Of a stretch of 64,000 nucleotides of DNA, positions 11,774-26,078 are shown piece by piece. Each line of letters begins with the position of its first letter. The stretch's first letter is position 1. Source of the DNA: Centropus unirufus (taxonomy: Eukaryota; Chordata; Aves; Cuculiformes; Centropidae); the NCBI GenBank assembly GCA_013397695.1, contig VYZI01000128.1, positions 32,790-96,789 on the forward strand, written 5' to 3'. Under the pieces are notes generated by a model that saw only the letters and a list, made by a program, of their open reading frames with translations, was not told the origin of the DNA and did not search any database. Both the position numbers and the translations under genes were made by a program.

Positions 11774-14700
11774 CTCTCAGAGCTAGTTCTGTCCATCTAT
11801 TGACTGTATAAGCTGGAATTTGTTGGAAGGGTTGCAGCAAAAAGTGCATTGCAAGGTTGTTTTGATACGCAAGTGAAACCAAGACCTACCCCTCCACATC
11901 TCACACCATCGAAAGGCTCCCCTGGTTAAGCTGACTACAAATGAGAGTTAACTAAGGATAACTCTGAGGTAATGCTGGTCCACTGGAAGCAGACAAAGGT
12001 AAGGTGAGAATTTTATCCGTGTCTTTTATGGACGGCATAGAGTGGCCACTTGTGCTCTCCATCTGGATAGTCTGAGATACTCAATGGCAGCAAAGCAATG
12101 GCACTCATCTGCAAAAAGACTTGTGGTTTGTGTGCATCCAGTCAGAAAATAGGAAGCAGCATGGGCCTGTATATCTTTACCTATTCATGGATAGATTATT
12201 GGAATATATCACATAGAAGCTTATTCCATATATCAACACAGCAGTGAAGAGCTGGTGCAGAATTGGCTTGCTCTGCTTTGTTAGGCTACCTAAGCCTTTA
12301 ATTTGAGTTTGAATTAAAGCTATGACAGATATTGAGTCCCATTTCTCCTCTAGCAGAGAGAGGAAATAAAGTGACTGCCTTCCAACCAAATCTGGCAGTG
12401 AGAATTATTGAGCTGAGCTTGGTCATTATAATTTTCTGCTTGGTAGGCACGGTCTCTTTTCCTTCCATGGAGCAACGAAGAGAGCAGGGAGGAAAATTGG
12501 GGTCCGGAACTCATATCTCTGAGTGAAAGTGCCTCTCAGTGCTTCCTCTGATAAATAAATTATTTTCTAATCTGCCCCACTCATCTTTTAAGAGGGAGGT
12601 GCCTTGAGCCACTTACTAGGCCCAAGATAGGCAAGTTGTGGATCAGAGTAATGGATGCATCAGCTGCTCTGTCAAAAAATGAAAAAGAATTACTAGAAAT
12701 TTTATACCATAGTAGTTCTGTCTGTGTTGATAATGGCTTCACCGTCTGACAGGGGGCCTGTAAGAAGAGCCCTTCTTCTAGTAACGGTGCGTGCGCAACT
12801 GGATTTGGATCTGTCACACTGTGGCCATGCAAGATGTTCAGCCACACCATCTCAGCCTGCATTTTTCAATTTGTTTTGGTGTTTTTTTTTCAGGCAGATG
12901 TTGTAGATTAGCTATAAAAATGTTAAAGGCAGGCAAAAAAAAATCCCGTCTGGTAGTTTTGAGTGTGATGTGGAATCCACACAGACTTGCTGATACAGGC
13001 ACTGAAACTGATATGACTCAGCAAACATCCTGCAGTGACTTGAAATGATTTTCTGCTGCCATTTGCCCACCTCTTGGCACGCAGCATCAGCCGCACATCT
13101 TATTTATTAGCTTCCCAGAAATCTGTGAAGTGCTTCGCTCTGATGCTTTCCCTCAGCCACAAAGAGGCCCGGGTACTTTAACCATTAAGTCTCCTTTAGT
13201 GCAACCAAATAAATCCAGTCTAGTGAATGTAACAGGAAACTTGACAATGTATGGTTGCAGATACAGTTTAGAAGCAAGATATCTATGATGCTTATAAAGT
13301 AACCTCAAAGTAGCCAAAATTTTGCCCCATCTTTTAAATAAACTCGAGTACTTTACCTGGTAAGTCACCAGCGAGTTATCAGAGGTTGTTTATTTAATAC
13401 CTAAAAGATTGTCTCCGGTTAAGGTAAAACATGCATGCTGTTTTGATCAATATTGAGAGCAGTTATCGAGAGGATTTTAGCTCTATCAGCTGACAGATAA
13501 ATGTACATGAATAATGTACACAGATTTTCCTGCTCCATCAACTTTCTTTTCTGTCAGCGTAGATATAGCTAATACCAAGTAGCTGCACAGGAAGATTTTT
13601 TCTCCTGTTTTCTTATACATACAAGTCTAATAAGCACAGTCCCCACCATGGTCTTTTTTCAGCAGCTACAGCAGTGTGGCCACATGGTTAAGCAAATGAG
13701 TTTGAGCTTTGTAATACAGTAACACAGCTTTATTTCCAGCCTTACACCTTCCAGCACATGAAGTGTGTGATAGCTGGTGACAATCTGGTATGGACAATTG
13801 AATTCCCCTAGCACTGTCCTCGCAGTAAGTCCCTGGCAGCCTTTCCTGATGGTCTCCTTCAAGGGGAAGAGGTGCAAATATTTTCAAGATCCCTGTTCTT
13901 AAGGGGAAATAGAGTCTGAAAAGCAGAGGCTCCATGAGTGCCTGGGGCTATTTATTTCCCTTACTTTCAGAGGAGTGATCAAGAGAGGAGGCTCAGTCCT
14001 TTTTTATGGTTGTGGGTAGAACAGGCAGAGCTGCTGCTGGGAGTGAAGCCCAGTAAGGATCTCTGAAATTATCTCGAGAAAGTGTCTCTTAAAGCTTAAG
14101 TTTCAAGAAAGCCAAGACTTTTACCCAGGAACTTAAGGTAGTTTAGTAATTTTGAGGCAGTAGTACACACCATTTCCTAGTTACTTTTCCCACTTATCAG
14201 TAGCCTTTATTAAGGTTAATTTCTACACAATGGCTTAAGACCAGCGATATGCTTGCCATAAAATAAAGATCTGAAATGCGTACTACATAAAAAGAAATAT
14301 CCTGAGGGTACAGCTAAAGTAGCACGTCTGGAAGCAACAGAAAATTCAGGGGACTGTTTCACATTATGGTGAGGTTCTTTATAACCAAAATAGCTAGAAA
14401 TTTTCTTAAAACAGCATGTAAGTTCTGTAGAGACTAATACCACAAGGTGGCTGCAAGAGAGATTTTTATTATAGTATATTATTAGCAATTGTTAATATAT
14501 TTCTGTGGTTTCATGAAACTGGAAACAGAGTCCAGTGGCTTTTTTAATTAGTTGGAAACAGAAGTGCCAAGGTATTAACCGGACTGTCTCTTCTTATCCC
14601 TCAAAGAGGAAATTTTAAGGAATATTTATCAGTATGAAAATGACTATTTATGCACACATGTACGAGTTCTGCCTGCCAGAGCTACATGTCTTGCCCGTTG

Positions 14701-16839
14701 TTTCTCTCTCTAGATGTGTTTTATTGATACCACAGCTCACTTTCAATAAACGCACAAAGAAAGTTTGAAATATTCTGTAATTGATTCACTTCAGTTCAAG
14801 GTAAGCTGCAGGCAGGATTTGTATCCATGAAGACTGAGTGAAGTGTTTACTCGTTCTTTTTTTTAAACAAACTCGTTCGCTATCGAAGTTGCCAATTCAG
14901 AAAGCAATATGAGCCTGAGTATGAAGTTGAGCATTTGAAATCTCATTAGCTCCAGCAAATCTCATGCCGGCTTTTTAAATGATTTGCTGAATAGAAGACA
15001 GAGTTCTCAGCTGCATTAAAATTAATATGCTTTTTCACTCTTAGCTTTTTCAAGCAGTTAATCCTGTGCAAAATCCCAATTCTCCTTTCTGATAGCACTC
15101 GATAGCACTCCTTTTTTTTTTTTTTTTGCTTGTTTATGGGAGCGTGCTGGGATTTTTTTTTAAGTACGATTGTGAATATAAAAATATTGAGATCTGTTTG
15201 GCTGTCACAGTTTTAACCTTGCTGCTGAGGTTTGGTTATGTGCCATGGGTCCCAGAAAAAATGGAGCCATTCTAGTGTTTTAACATTAAAGTTTGGTACC
15301 TTTGACTATGTACCCAAGCACAGAGGAGTTTCTCCCCAGCTGTTGCATCCAGATCTACTGCTACTTTTTCTGTTAATCTCATTTTTTCAAAACTAATTCA
15401 AATATACGTACTTAATTATGAAAGAGATGAAAATTGTTTATTAGTCACAGAAATTCTGGTGCAAATACAGGTGTGGCCTCTGAGAAGAATATAAATATAG
15501 AGCCACATAAACGTATAGGTTGTTTACTACAGGTATTTTTCTGTTTGTTTTATCCTTTCATTCTTGACTTAATCATGTGGCTTTTCAATTGTTGCTTACA
15601 TAGTGTTACAAGTTATAAAGAACAAACCCCTTAGGTTAAATCCTAGCATGTTCATTTTCCTGAATAAGCAGTAACACTAAAAATGTTCATTATGTTCCAG
15701 CTAAAGCTGATAACTGTAGCAATGCAAGCTCTTTAGCTACCCTGATATTTAAATTGATAGTGATAGGGTTCAAGGCTAGCACACAACAGTGACTTTGCAA
15801 ACTTCTCTAGATGTTTCTGTCCAGGCACAGGTGACTCCTCTTCAACTCTTGATCACATTTTAGATCAGCCCTCTTGTTTGTAAATTCAGGAAACATCACC
15901 TATGGCAGTGCAGCTATCTGGCTCGCAGAGTTTCATTTGCTCTTTTTATTTCCTTATCTTTCTGTGACCCTCTGGAAGCCGTTCAGAGACCTCTTGAATT
16001 TCACAAGTTTCCTCAGTTCTGTAACTCCCTGGCTGAAAACTGTCCGAGGCTCTAGCCCTATTCACAGAACTGCTTTAAAAAATTGCCAGAAAGATTAAGT
16101 TATCTTTAGACTCCTTACCATTTCATACATGCACAGACACAATCGCTTGTGTTTTCAGTATAAAATGTCATCTGCGGTTTATCAAAGTTCAGTCAATTCT
16201 TTAGCTAGTTAAAATATGAAGATTAAATCTATCAATGATTCCAAGTTTATTTTTTTCTTGGTTTAAATCTGCATTTAAAGCTGTTAGGTTTTAAGGAGGG
16301 AGGTTATGTTTTTAAATAATCTGAAATAAAATACTGCTCTAGTTACAGACTTGAGCTTTTCCGTTGAGATTTAAGAGATTTAAACCCTGATCTCCCCCCA
16401 GATTTTGTAGCGACCCAGACAACAATAAAATTGCGTATAGCTCTGAAAATCACGCTCCATGTTTGCCTGCCTAGGGTTGTTGGCTAGAGTAGCTGTTCAG
16501 AGTAATTGTGTGTATGAGCACTCTCTTCCAAAATAAATCAATGATTTTGTGGAATAAAAATGTTACAGTGGGGAGTCATGGCTTACACCATCAAAACCAT
16601 TCCAGAATGGCTGCGCTATTCACTTTTCCCATGCAGTCCTGCAGTGGTGTCCATGCTTTGTCCATGTTTTGTTGGTTTCTCTGATTGAAAGCTTCTACTT
16701 GCTGGTATAAAGTAGATTTTAAAAAGAAGAGAGTTAAAACTTCCAATTGCTTTACACTAACAACAAATATTAGCTCAAAGGCTAGGTCATGTAAAAAAAG
16801 GGACTTGCTGAAAAGGTGCTACTTTCTTAATTGCCACTT
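11774..16839. other. Noncoding DNA with minor simple repeats
   Basis: Unique AT-rich sequence without a recognisable gene or transposon. Small features are a poly-T run at about 15,112-15,127 directly after a duplicated decamer (listed separately), and a GC-richer patch near 13,030-13,180. The overlapping minus-strand frames at 13659-13935 are not recognisable as protein. Confidence 0.65.
15091..15110. repeat. Tandem decamer duplication next to poly-T
   Basis: The decamer GATAGCACTC occurs twice in direct succession and is followed by a run of about 16 T. This is a minor slippage-type duplication. I see no target-site pair that would turn the poly-T into the tail of a minus-strand retrocopy. 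Confidence 0.85.
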
Positions 16840-16950
16840 TTATATATGACATACTATATATTATATATTATATAGTATATAGTATATAGTATATATTATA
16901 TTATATGTTATATGTTATATGTTATATGTTATATGTTATATATTATATAC
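16840..16950. repeat. AT-rich heptanucleotide microsatellite
   Basis: About 110 bases made almost entirely of A and T, with regular single G interruptions. The left part repeats TATAGTA-type heptamers (about 3 units) and the right part repeats ATGTTAT heptamers (about 5 units), with TATATAT-like units between and at the edges. The unit length stays near seven while the sequence changes, as expected of an expanding microsatellite that mutated and re-expanded. Such sequence readily forms hairpins. Confidence 0.92.
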
Positions 16951-18530
16951 AGTGACTTTTTTCCTAGCATGTATCAGTTGCATATCTCAGGTTGCACGTT
17001 CACTAAGCAAAAGGTGACCTTGCACAAGCTACACTGATTATGTGATTTGAGCGACAGTCTTTTCTTAAAGCTACAAATATTATCCTACCTTGTAACAACT
17101 CTAGGCATGCCCAAGGTCTGTAATTTCAGTATGTGAGTTATGTTTTTTTTTTAAAGTTTTAACAGAAGAACAGGAGGGTATCTCAATACAGAGGTTGTGG
17201 AAGGCAACAGGTAGGGCTTATGACACCAACACTGGCCAGTGATGGTAGAATTAGAGGTTGATGAAGACCTAGAATGTAATTTGGGACATAGAATACCTGA
17301 ACGTATTGACTCCTCACATGAAGACAGTCTAATGCAGGTAGCCTAACTTCCATTTTGGAGCAACAGTGGCCAGTCATAAATAGTCAGGATAACACAGTAA
17401 GAAGAAGCAGACAGTGGTTTCTGCTTCATCCTCTGAGCTAGTCTGCCATCGCATTCAAAACAAGCTGGAAATTCAGTGTACTGGAGCATTCTAAATAGTT
17501 CACTAATGTTGCCCCATTTAGAGGATAAGTCAGGGTATGGTACGCCAGCACAATCATCGCACTGGATTTGGAAGTTGATTCAGAAAGCTGGTGCGCCAAG
17601 GCCAAAGGAAGCCTAGTGAGATAAACGTGACTATTCGAGGTCAAAACCCAGGAACGTAATGACCATGTTATTCAGGGCAGGTGCTGGAATGAGGTGGGAT
17701 AGTTTGGGGATGTGCTTAGCTGAATGGTGGGATTGGTTTTCCTGTCAGTTTGCATCTTGTTGTTTGAGGCAGTGCCCAACAATGTGCAAGATCCCAGTGT
17801 GCTTTGTTTTTCTCTTAACTGAGGCAAAGTCTCCTCACAAAGGAGGACCCTGTGGATTCCAAGAGGTTTAATAATTCTGTGCTCCAGCCTTTTTCCTGAT
17901 GCAAACCCACCAGGCATACAGAGAGAGAGATTTTCAGGTCTTTGTCCTTCGTGCATTCCCTTTCTGCATAAAACTTAGTAGGAACATATTAACCTTGAGG
18001 CATGTGGGCTTTCTCAAACCTAGCTGCAGTCAGCCCATGGATGGAAAAGGTGTTCAGGTTGGGAGAAAGAAATGTGCACACTGTAGTTGTGATGATTTTG
18101 TTTCCGTTAGGATAAAGGCTAAAAAGAAATTTTATTAGTAATTCTTAAGAAGTTCGGGAACTCCTCAGCTTTCAGAATATCTTAATGATAATGGAAAAAT
18201 CTCTTCTGTATCAATGCAACATGTGTATCCTTTGCCTTTTCTGTAGTGGGCTTCGTTGCAGAATGATCACAGCTGGCATAAGCCCAGTGGTTCAGCCTGA
18301 AACCAGGATTCTATCATTGAATTACAAAAAAAAAAAGCTCTCATTCTCAGACTGTGCGCTCAGCTCAGTAACCACAAGGAGGGGAGAGATGGATTATTGC
18401 TGCAGTGGGAGGTATCAAAATTCTCGCAAGTAGCTGCTCATCTGGAGTGTGTTCACCCCGTCTGCATCAAATTGATTCCTTTCTTGTGTTCACATGGTGA
18501 GAGTCAGACGGGCAATGGATCTACAGTTAA

Positions 18531-18556
18531 CAAAGAGGGTATGCAAAGAGGGTATG
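18531..18556. repeat. 13-bp tandem duplication
   Basis: CAAAGAGGGTATG is present twice without a spacer (18531-18543 and 18544-18556). It is a small local duplication with no further copies nearby. Confidence 0.88.
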
Positions 18557-21500
18557 CTGTATATAGAGGTGCTGGTAGTGTCTTGCCAGAAGGCAAGTTG
18601 CCAATGGCATTAACTGTATTTAGGAGAAATGGCTATATGGCATGGCCTTGAACTCCGATTTGGGAAAAAAAATACACCCTGGAATACCACACTAGAAAGC
18701 TGTCAATCCTAGTCTTCTTTGAGCCATATAGGTGTCTTTTTCATGTATCCTGGGTTAGATTATATTGGCCTTCAGTCTGGATGAGCTGCTATGGGCGCTT
18801 TGTTGGTCTGACAGCAAAACCATTATCACTATCATCACAGTTATCACCTTTTTTAGTAGAGTAGGAAGATACAGTATGAGCATTTTGTAGATTACCAAAG
18901 AGTGTGGCTGCCTATCTCCTCCAGTTTCTAAGGAAGATGAGACATTTTTGAATGCTTCTAGTCTTTCTCCTTATGAAGAGCCTTGAAAATACGGCATGAT
19001 TTAAAAAAAAAAGTAAATCACCAAAGTTAAGCCATGTCACAGAATTTTCTGAGAGTTAATAGGTTCTTTGCAGTTCTCCATAAGGAATTCGGTCCTGGAA
19101 AGAAAAATCTAGCTGTGTGCCACGGGATTGCAAGGAAGGCAGTCTGTGAGGCTGCAGCAAGCTCCCGGAGTGGCAGCAGGAAGGACCATCTCAGTAACAC
19201 CAGATCAGGTTTGAGGAGGTCAAGCAGACAGCACTGATGGTAACTGCCTGGCTGACCTCACTACTGCAGGCCAAACACTCACAGCACCTAAAATTGCATT
19301 CTGTATGATGTTACAGTATTACTGATTATGAGATTTTCTTGTTCTGAGCAGCTTTTCAGGATAGGAAAGCTGGATTTTCTCCTATTATGGAAAAAAGAAT
19401 TAAGGTTTCAGAACATGTTTTATACCGCTATAACGGCAAGTTTTGTAGGCCTTGCACCTTTGGAAGATTTAAGACAAAACTGAAAAGTGTTTTGTTCAGG
19501 CAATAGGGAAAATAATTTCAATATTGAGCTTTTATTATATATAACAGTTATTATTATATAAACAGTTACATTAAGAGCAGCTCGCAGTTTGTGCTGCACA
19601 GGCTCCTTTTTACAGATAGATCTATTTCTTCCGTGCCTGTAAAACTCTTCCCTGTGGGCACTCTGGCCAACTCCACGCTGCTGCTCGTGCCTCTAACAGG
19701 CAGCTCCCAGCTGATATTTGGGCGCAGTTTTAATTCTGAGCTGGCTTATCTACAGCTCCTAAATGTATACGGACTGGCTGTCCCCTACTCTGTCCCTCTT
19801 GCCATCAGTCTCCTTCTCACTATATCTTTGCTTGCCTGACTGCTTCTGCAGAAGGTACTCTTTAATTGCGGTGGCAGGGAATTGTTTGGAATTTGATAGT
19901 CATACGCTAAGATGCTAGAACCAAGTAGGTATGCTTGAAAAGTTGGGGCTCTCCATCTTAATCCCATGACAACATCCTGGCGCCAGTGTAACACGGACTG
20001 GTTGCTGAAAGCCCATTGCTACAGGCCATACTCTGTTGTCTCTTGGATTTCATTAAAGTGCTGCTCATCAACTTCTGCCACTCTTGTTGAAGTATTTTCC
20101 CAAGGAGCAAGGCAACTGCGTGTGTCCTCCTGCCCGTCTTACAAGCCAAGATCCATAGTGGAGCTGAGCTGGAGCTACACAAGTAGGAGCTGCCAGACAG
20201 GACTCAGAAGCAGGAGCTGAGAGATACTCAGACCAATGCTACATCAAAACTAAGCGTAGAGGCAGAGCTGGAGACATTTGGGACGCGTTTTCAAACAGTT
20301 GTGGTCAAATGGCCCGGAAAGGGCATAGCAGAAAAATTAGGTTTTCACATCTAAAGCTGAAGATGGATACCAGTTCACGCTGTGAAACTGGAAGTCCTGA
20401 AGACAGAAGAATTCATTTACGTTGTGGGCAATATCAACTACAAATCTTAATTGTCAGTAGGGCTTAGTAATCAACAATTGAGCTGAATATGTAGGCAGCT
20501 TCTCTTCAGCTTCCACTGAAGAGCTCAGGCTCTGGCTTGTTTGGAGAGCTGATATTTGAAAATATTATGTATGCTGGCAATTATGCCAAACTGTTCTGTC
20601 AGTAGAGTGGATTGAGTAGTCAAAATGAGGCCCCATTTACCAAGTGCTTAGTTTCTCATTTGCTTACTACAGCGTATGAATAAACATCAAGCCGTGGTTT
20701 ACACTGAAGAAAAACTTTCCCACAAGTCCTTAACACTTCCAACCTGCTTTTGGGAAAGAGATTTCAAAATCGTCGGTGGTCTGCAGCTTCAGCTCTAGGG
20801 ATGCCCTGTGCTTGCAAAGTGTTTATCAGGTTAGGGGATCCTTCTTCACTCTCTTTCCATTTCAGGATGCTAACGTCTCCCAGGCTTTGCCAGCAAAAGG
20901 GTTTCCTTTCAACCTCACTGTGGGAAAAACACAACTACATTTGAATATTGTCTGTATGACAGCTTCCTCGGGCTCCGCAGCTGACAGCTCTCCTGATGGA
21001 GAGTTACAGGTTCAAAAAAGCTCACAGTCGGCAAGACCCTGCTGATTTTAATAGAAGTTACTCACGTGATGACTACAAAGTCAACAGTTGTTTTTTTTTT
21101 TCCCATATACAGACTTGTTTGAGAAAGCAAGGCCCGAGGAAGAGTTGTTAAAACACAAAACAAGTATTGGATTTTTTTAGGACAAAACTTCTCAGTTCAC
21201 ACTAGTACAAGTTCAGAATCATTCATTCAAAGATTTTTTTTTCCTTGTCACTAGAACATTAGGTAGATTAGCAAAACAAAAGCATTCAAGGTCCTTTCTG
21301 CCTGTTGCACCTCTTAAACAAACCCATTTCTGAGTTTCCCTTTACACCTTTTTTCCCTAGACTGATTAGCCAATGTTTGTTGTCTGCAGTTTTGTAATTT
21401 CCACTCCTTGGAAGATATGTAAATTAAGGAAGCTTTATTATCTTGGAGCTTTGTATTTCCCTGGAAAAAAAAAAAAAAAAAAAGCAAAAGGTTTACTGTT

Positions 21501-24500
21501 AAGGTTATGTGTGAAAAGTCACCTTCTCATATGTAAAGAGCTCAGCCTTCTGTCTTTGTTTTGATGTGGGTGTGGATTAAGCATTCAACAAAAAGTGTTG
21601 GTAAGGTTCACACTGCTTAATGCTTTTGTGAAGATCTGCTTGAATACAAACTGTCTAACACAAAGTGTAATTCATGTCTTCTCAATAAAAATAATTTAAT
21701 TCCTCCTTTAGCTCAGTGATACTCACCTGGGAGCCTTTGCTCCGTTTAAATACTATCTACATCAAAAATTAGTCCCATCTTTTATATTTGAAAGCTTGGG
21801 ACTTTTTTTTTTCCCATCTCTAATACTTAGTCTAATAAAAGACATCACCTCTTCCCACGAGCTTTGCTTTATTATATTCCAAAACGTAGCAGAAATGGAA
21901 GGAATTCGAGAGGTTATTCCAGGGACATTTCTGAATGATAGACCAAGGAGATCAGAACTTTGGAAAAAAGGGGAGCCAAATACCGGACAGAGGTACAATA
22001 AATCAAAATAAAGCTGCAAGACAACAAACTGAGCACACCTGATTACCTCTGCCCCCCTCAGAATGTCAGAATAAAGGGTTTGTAACTCAGCTGAACAGCA
22101 AAAATACAAATACTTGTTTTCCACTGGGAAAGAAAGATTTTTTTCTGTCTTTACTTAAAATGTCCCTTGTCCTTATTGCCTGTTAGCGTCTGATCTCTGT
22201 CACAGGAACAGGTGGATTTTAATAGTAATCTTTTTTGCAGAATTGCTAAAGCTCTACAAAGATGTCAAATTTAATTTTGTCTCTCTAGGTCATTTTCCAA
22301 GCAAGTGCTGATTTTCCTTTCAGCTGCTCCCTAACACTTCCACAGGGCCTAGGAGAAGGAGCAGCTTACATTGTTCAACAGGGATGCCTCCAGAAGCTGC
22401 TTAGAAGCAGCATGGGGATGCCATCACCAGCCCCATCTGCTGAGAGATTTGCAGTGGGATTTAATAGGAATATTCTATTCTAATGGGCAGCTGCCTCTCT
22501 AGGAATGGTGCATCACACTGCACATCTTAGCGTGAAAAGAGACCGATCCCAGCACTCCTCTTGGGTACTAGCAGTCCCACTCATATTTTCAGATACATAC
22601 TTCTTGCCTTGTGCTCTATTCTTTTTTTTTTATGTATTCTGTGAGTTCAATCCTAGCTATAAATTACTTCTAGGCAGAAGAAGCAAAGAAGCAATTGATT
22701 TTCCCTTTCAGATAGCTCTGAAGTAACCAAAAAATAAAAACCTCTTGCATTTCATTGCCCTGGAGATATATCTAGCAAATGCAAGCCTACCTAGATCCCT
22801 CAGGGTAAGCTGCAGTCAACTCTACCAATGCCTGGCAAGTTTGTTGCTCCAATCTGTTTTCATTGCACCAGTTTATAGCCCAGTGATAAGATTAAGGTTT
22901 GTGTTCATTGTAGTTCCGTGGCATTGGAAATGCTGTTTGTGTTCACTTTTCCTTGATTTAGTTCAGCAGCATACAGCATTTTCCTTGAAATACGAAGGAT
23001 TAAGAGTTTTGTAAGGAAGTTCCTGTGATTTGAAAACTTCTTAGGGAAAGGTTGGCTTCTGTTTCTTTTCCAGTCAGATTAAAGTCACGTCCTACATCTG
23101 CATGGTTTTATCATTCATTCTTAATGTAGGTCATCACGATTTGTACCGAGGACATGGTTTTGAGACCCAGGAAGCTCCTCTTTTCCAATACCAGATCAGC
23201 CACTGATTTAATGAATAATTGTGAGAAAATAATTTGGTGTTTCCAATTCAGTTGCTGCATTTATAAACAGGAATGGTATCTGATGAGGTTGTACCTATGT
23301 CTTGATTAGGAAGGCAGGAATAATTATCTGTGTTAAAAATGGTTAAATTTGTCTGATAGCTATTACAGGCAAAATCATTACAGACTATGAACTTTTTAAA
23401 ATATCAGCGAGCTTAAAATTGGGAATACCCTTGTGACAGCAAAGTGTTGACAGTTTTGCTGTGGGCCTTTTTGTCTTTAACAGGAGGGAGATCCAAGCAT
23501 GTCTTACTCCTACCTTTGATGTCAATGTGACTGATGTCTTGTAGGATGGGACTGGTGACTTGCTGAATAAGAGAAGCAAAGTATTGCCCCGTGAGCACAA
23601 CTTTCTGCAGGATACAAAGGAATTTCGTCATTTCTAGCAACGCCAATGGCAGTCATGGGGTGAAAAATATTGCACATCGGGCTCAAAAAATAGGGGCACA
23701 TACTATTCCTTTTTATTTACAAAGATTTTTTTAGGAACAAAAGAATTATATCCATAGCTCTTTGCATTGAAAATAGATTTGTAGGGGAAATGGGAATAGT
23801 CTGTTCAGGTTTTTTCACGTTCAGCAGGCTAAACCTGTCTGCCTAATTGCATACCACAGCATCCAAACTGTAGGATTGTTTAAAACAAAACAAAACAAAC
23901 AACACATTTCTCATTGGAACTATCTTATCCTAGGGAATTAGAAATGTATCTTTGGAGAGCCTAGTAAAGCAAACTCTTCAACACTTTAGGAGTTATCAGG
24001 AATAATTAACTGTTAACAGCACGCTCAGGACAAGCACAGGTATTTTGTTAATGTTCTACAGGAACATATAAATATAACCAAGGGAGAAGTTTGTTGTGAG
24101 CTTCACGAAGATAGCTGGCACTGAAGAACAGGGCTAGATTGTAAAGTGAGAGAAAAAGAAGGCTTATTTCTATTGAATTTCCTGCCATTCACCTTTATAG
24201 TCTCAGATCTTGTGGTAGCATCTCACCTTCGACCTGTGAAGAAATGCAAGGGTCTGAGTCCCTTACATTTAGTGAGTTTGTCTGAAAGATTTGTTTAGTG
24301 GATAGCATTTTCTGTTAAAACGAAGAGTATTTCTTTTGACTTTTCAGAAGTAATTGCCTTTTCCAGGTGGATGGTTTCTATTTGACTTACTCAGCACAGA
24401 ATTATTATTTCGCTAGCTTAGGGAAAACTGCAGTACCTGAAAGTAATATTCCCATCTTGATTTTCTGATAGTGGCTGTGGCCTTTTTTAGAGGATATTCC

Positions 24501-24728
24501 TCTGCCAAGAAGAGGAAACGGATTATGACAAAATGATACAAATCTCATAGACAGCTTTTAAGTGCCAGGCCACAGTCTCACTAAAGACAACATTGCCTTT
24601 TCCCAGCAGGACACTGATCTTTTGTGTATTTTGGTCTTGCACTTCTGTTGGGTAGAGGCATCACCTCCCCAGGGTGGTCTGCCTAATATTTGAAGAAGCT
24701 TGAAAGCGGGAGAGAAAATAATATGCAT

Positions 24729-24777
24729 ATTCTGGGAGAGGAGAAAAGAGAACTGGGAAAAGAGAAGAGGGAAAGGC
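24729..24777 (+). repeat. Polypurine tract
   Basis: A run of almost pure A/G interrupted only by one CT (GGGAGAGGAGAAAAGAGAA, then CT, then a second purine block). Polypurine-polypyrimidine tracts can adopt triplex structures in supercoiled DNA. Here I can only say that the base composition is strongly strand-biased. Confidence 0.7.
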
Positions 24778-26078
24778 AGCTGACTGGAGAAAACATGACA
24801 GGAGGTAGCATAGTAAGTTGAAATTGGGGTATAACATGGCTCATGGAATAAAAAGACCTTTACTTTCAAGCCAAAAATGGTGACAAACATCAAATATGAT
24901 ATTAAAATGGTAAACAAAAAAAAGCTCTGTTGTTACTCTGCCTGTGATGCTCGCAGGTGCTTATGTTGGACAGGGTGGGAAGGAGTGGCTTCCCCAAAAC
25001 AGGTGCAGGAAGGCCACAAATAATCTTCAAGCCTTTTCCCTCCTTATTTGTTTCCTCTCTCATTCTTCAGTTCCCTATCCCCCACCCCAAAATTTCCTTC
25101 TTTCTGGCAGTTTTGCAAAGAGTGTGATTCTACCAGCCCTCTCAGGATGCCTAGGAAGGAGATGAATGGGAAGAAGGGTTGCAGCTGGGGCTGAGCTGCC
25201 TTCTGTGCATGCAGCAGTGATAATGGACTGGGAAGAAACAGCCTCATCCATCTCTGGGCTCTTCCCTCTCCTAGCCCAGGGTAAGCCATGCTCCTGCCAC
25301 AAAGCTGAAGGCCCAGAGGTGCTTCCTCCTCTGCCAGAGCCCAGGCTTACTGGGTTGTGCGTGGCAGCTGTGGAACAGAGCAATGGGGAAGAAGAGCAAG
25401 GCTCTAGGGCAAGAGGCAGCTGTCTCAGGAGGTGCCTTTGCAAGCAGAAGATGCTGATATTAGGCTAATGAGGAGAAGATCCTGAAGGCAGTGCTTTGAT
25501 GAGGTTCTGAGGAGTGCAGAGACCCAGCCAGAGGTGCAAGGGGCCCCTGCTAGAACATGGGGAGTAGGATTTGAAGAGCTTTGCCCGGATGGAGCATGCA
25601 TATCCTTTGCCATATACTTCTACGTGCAATGACTCGGGGCAGGGAGAACAGCAAGCGTGCGCTGTCTCACTTGGAGAACTGAGACACCCAGGTTGCCCAG
25701 TCAAGAGTGTGGAGGTATGGATAAACAGGAACAGAAAAAAGAAAGATGGCAAAAGCACTGAAAATATGAGCAACATTTTTAAAGGACATACAGGAGTTGG
25801 AGAACTTCCCAAAGCTGAACTAGTCCTTACCTACAGGTTGTATCAGCCATCAACTCCCTTTTACCTCTTGCTTTCAGCAACAGGTGAAGACTCTGTTTTG
25901 CGAAGGAAGGCTGGAGGTGAAGAAACCAGTGGTCAGTACCTGGCTTAATTGAAGAAGTGGAACAGCTTTCTGGCTAGCCAGGGATGGAAGAAGTAATTTT
26001 CCTAGAAATGTCTTTGTTTCCCTAGAACCCAGGTTCCTTTAGCTCAGTGAACAAATGCAGCTTTTTCAAATATCTTAC

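Larger units (their letters stand above)
16951..26078. other. Noncoding DNA, no gene seen
   Basis: About 9 kb of mostly unique sequence. It includes a poly-A run near 21,465-21,483, a polypurine tract at about 24,729-24,777 and a somewhat GC-richer block at 24,940-25,950. In that block several frames stay open on both strands at once, which reflects composition and not coding. No transposon or RNA gene was recognised. Confidence 0.62.

Noticed and set aside
11430..11882. 150-residue minus-strand frame with a tyrosine run
   Set aside because: The run is the (TAA)n microsatellite and the frame passes through 30 undefined bases.
21465..21483. Poly-A run as the tail of a processed pseudogene
   Set aside because: The sequence to its left shows no recognisable transcript and I see no flanking target-site duplication.
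25044..25948. Cluster of 80-125-residue frames on both strands
   Set aside because: At least five frames are open at once in a GC-richer block, which argues against any one of them. None matches a known protein.
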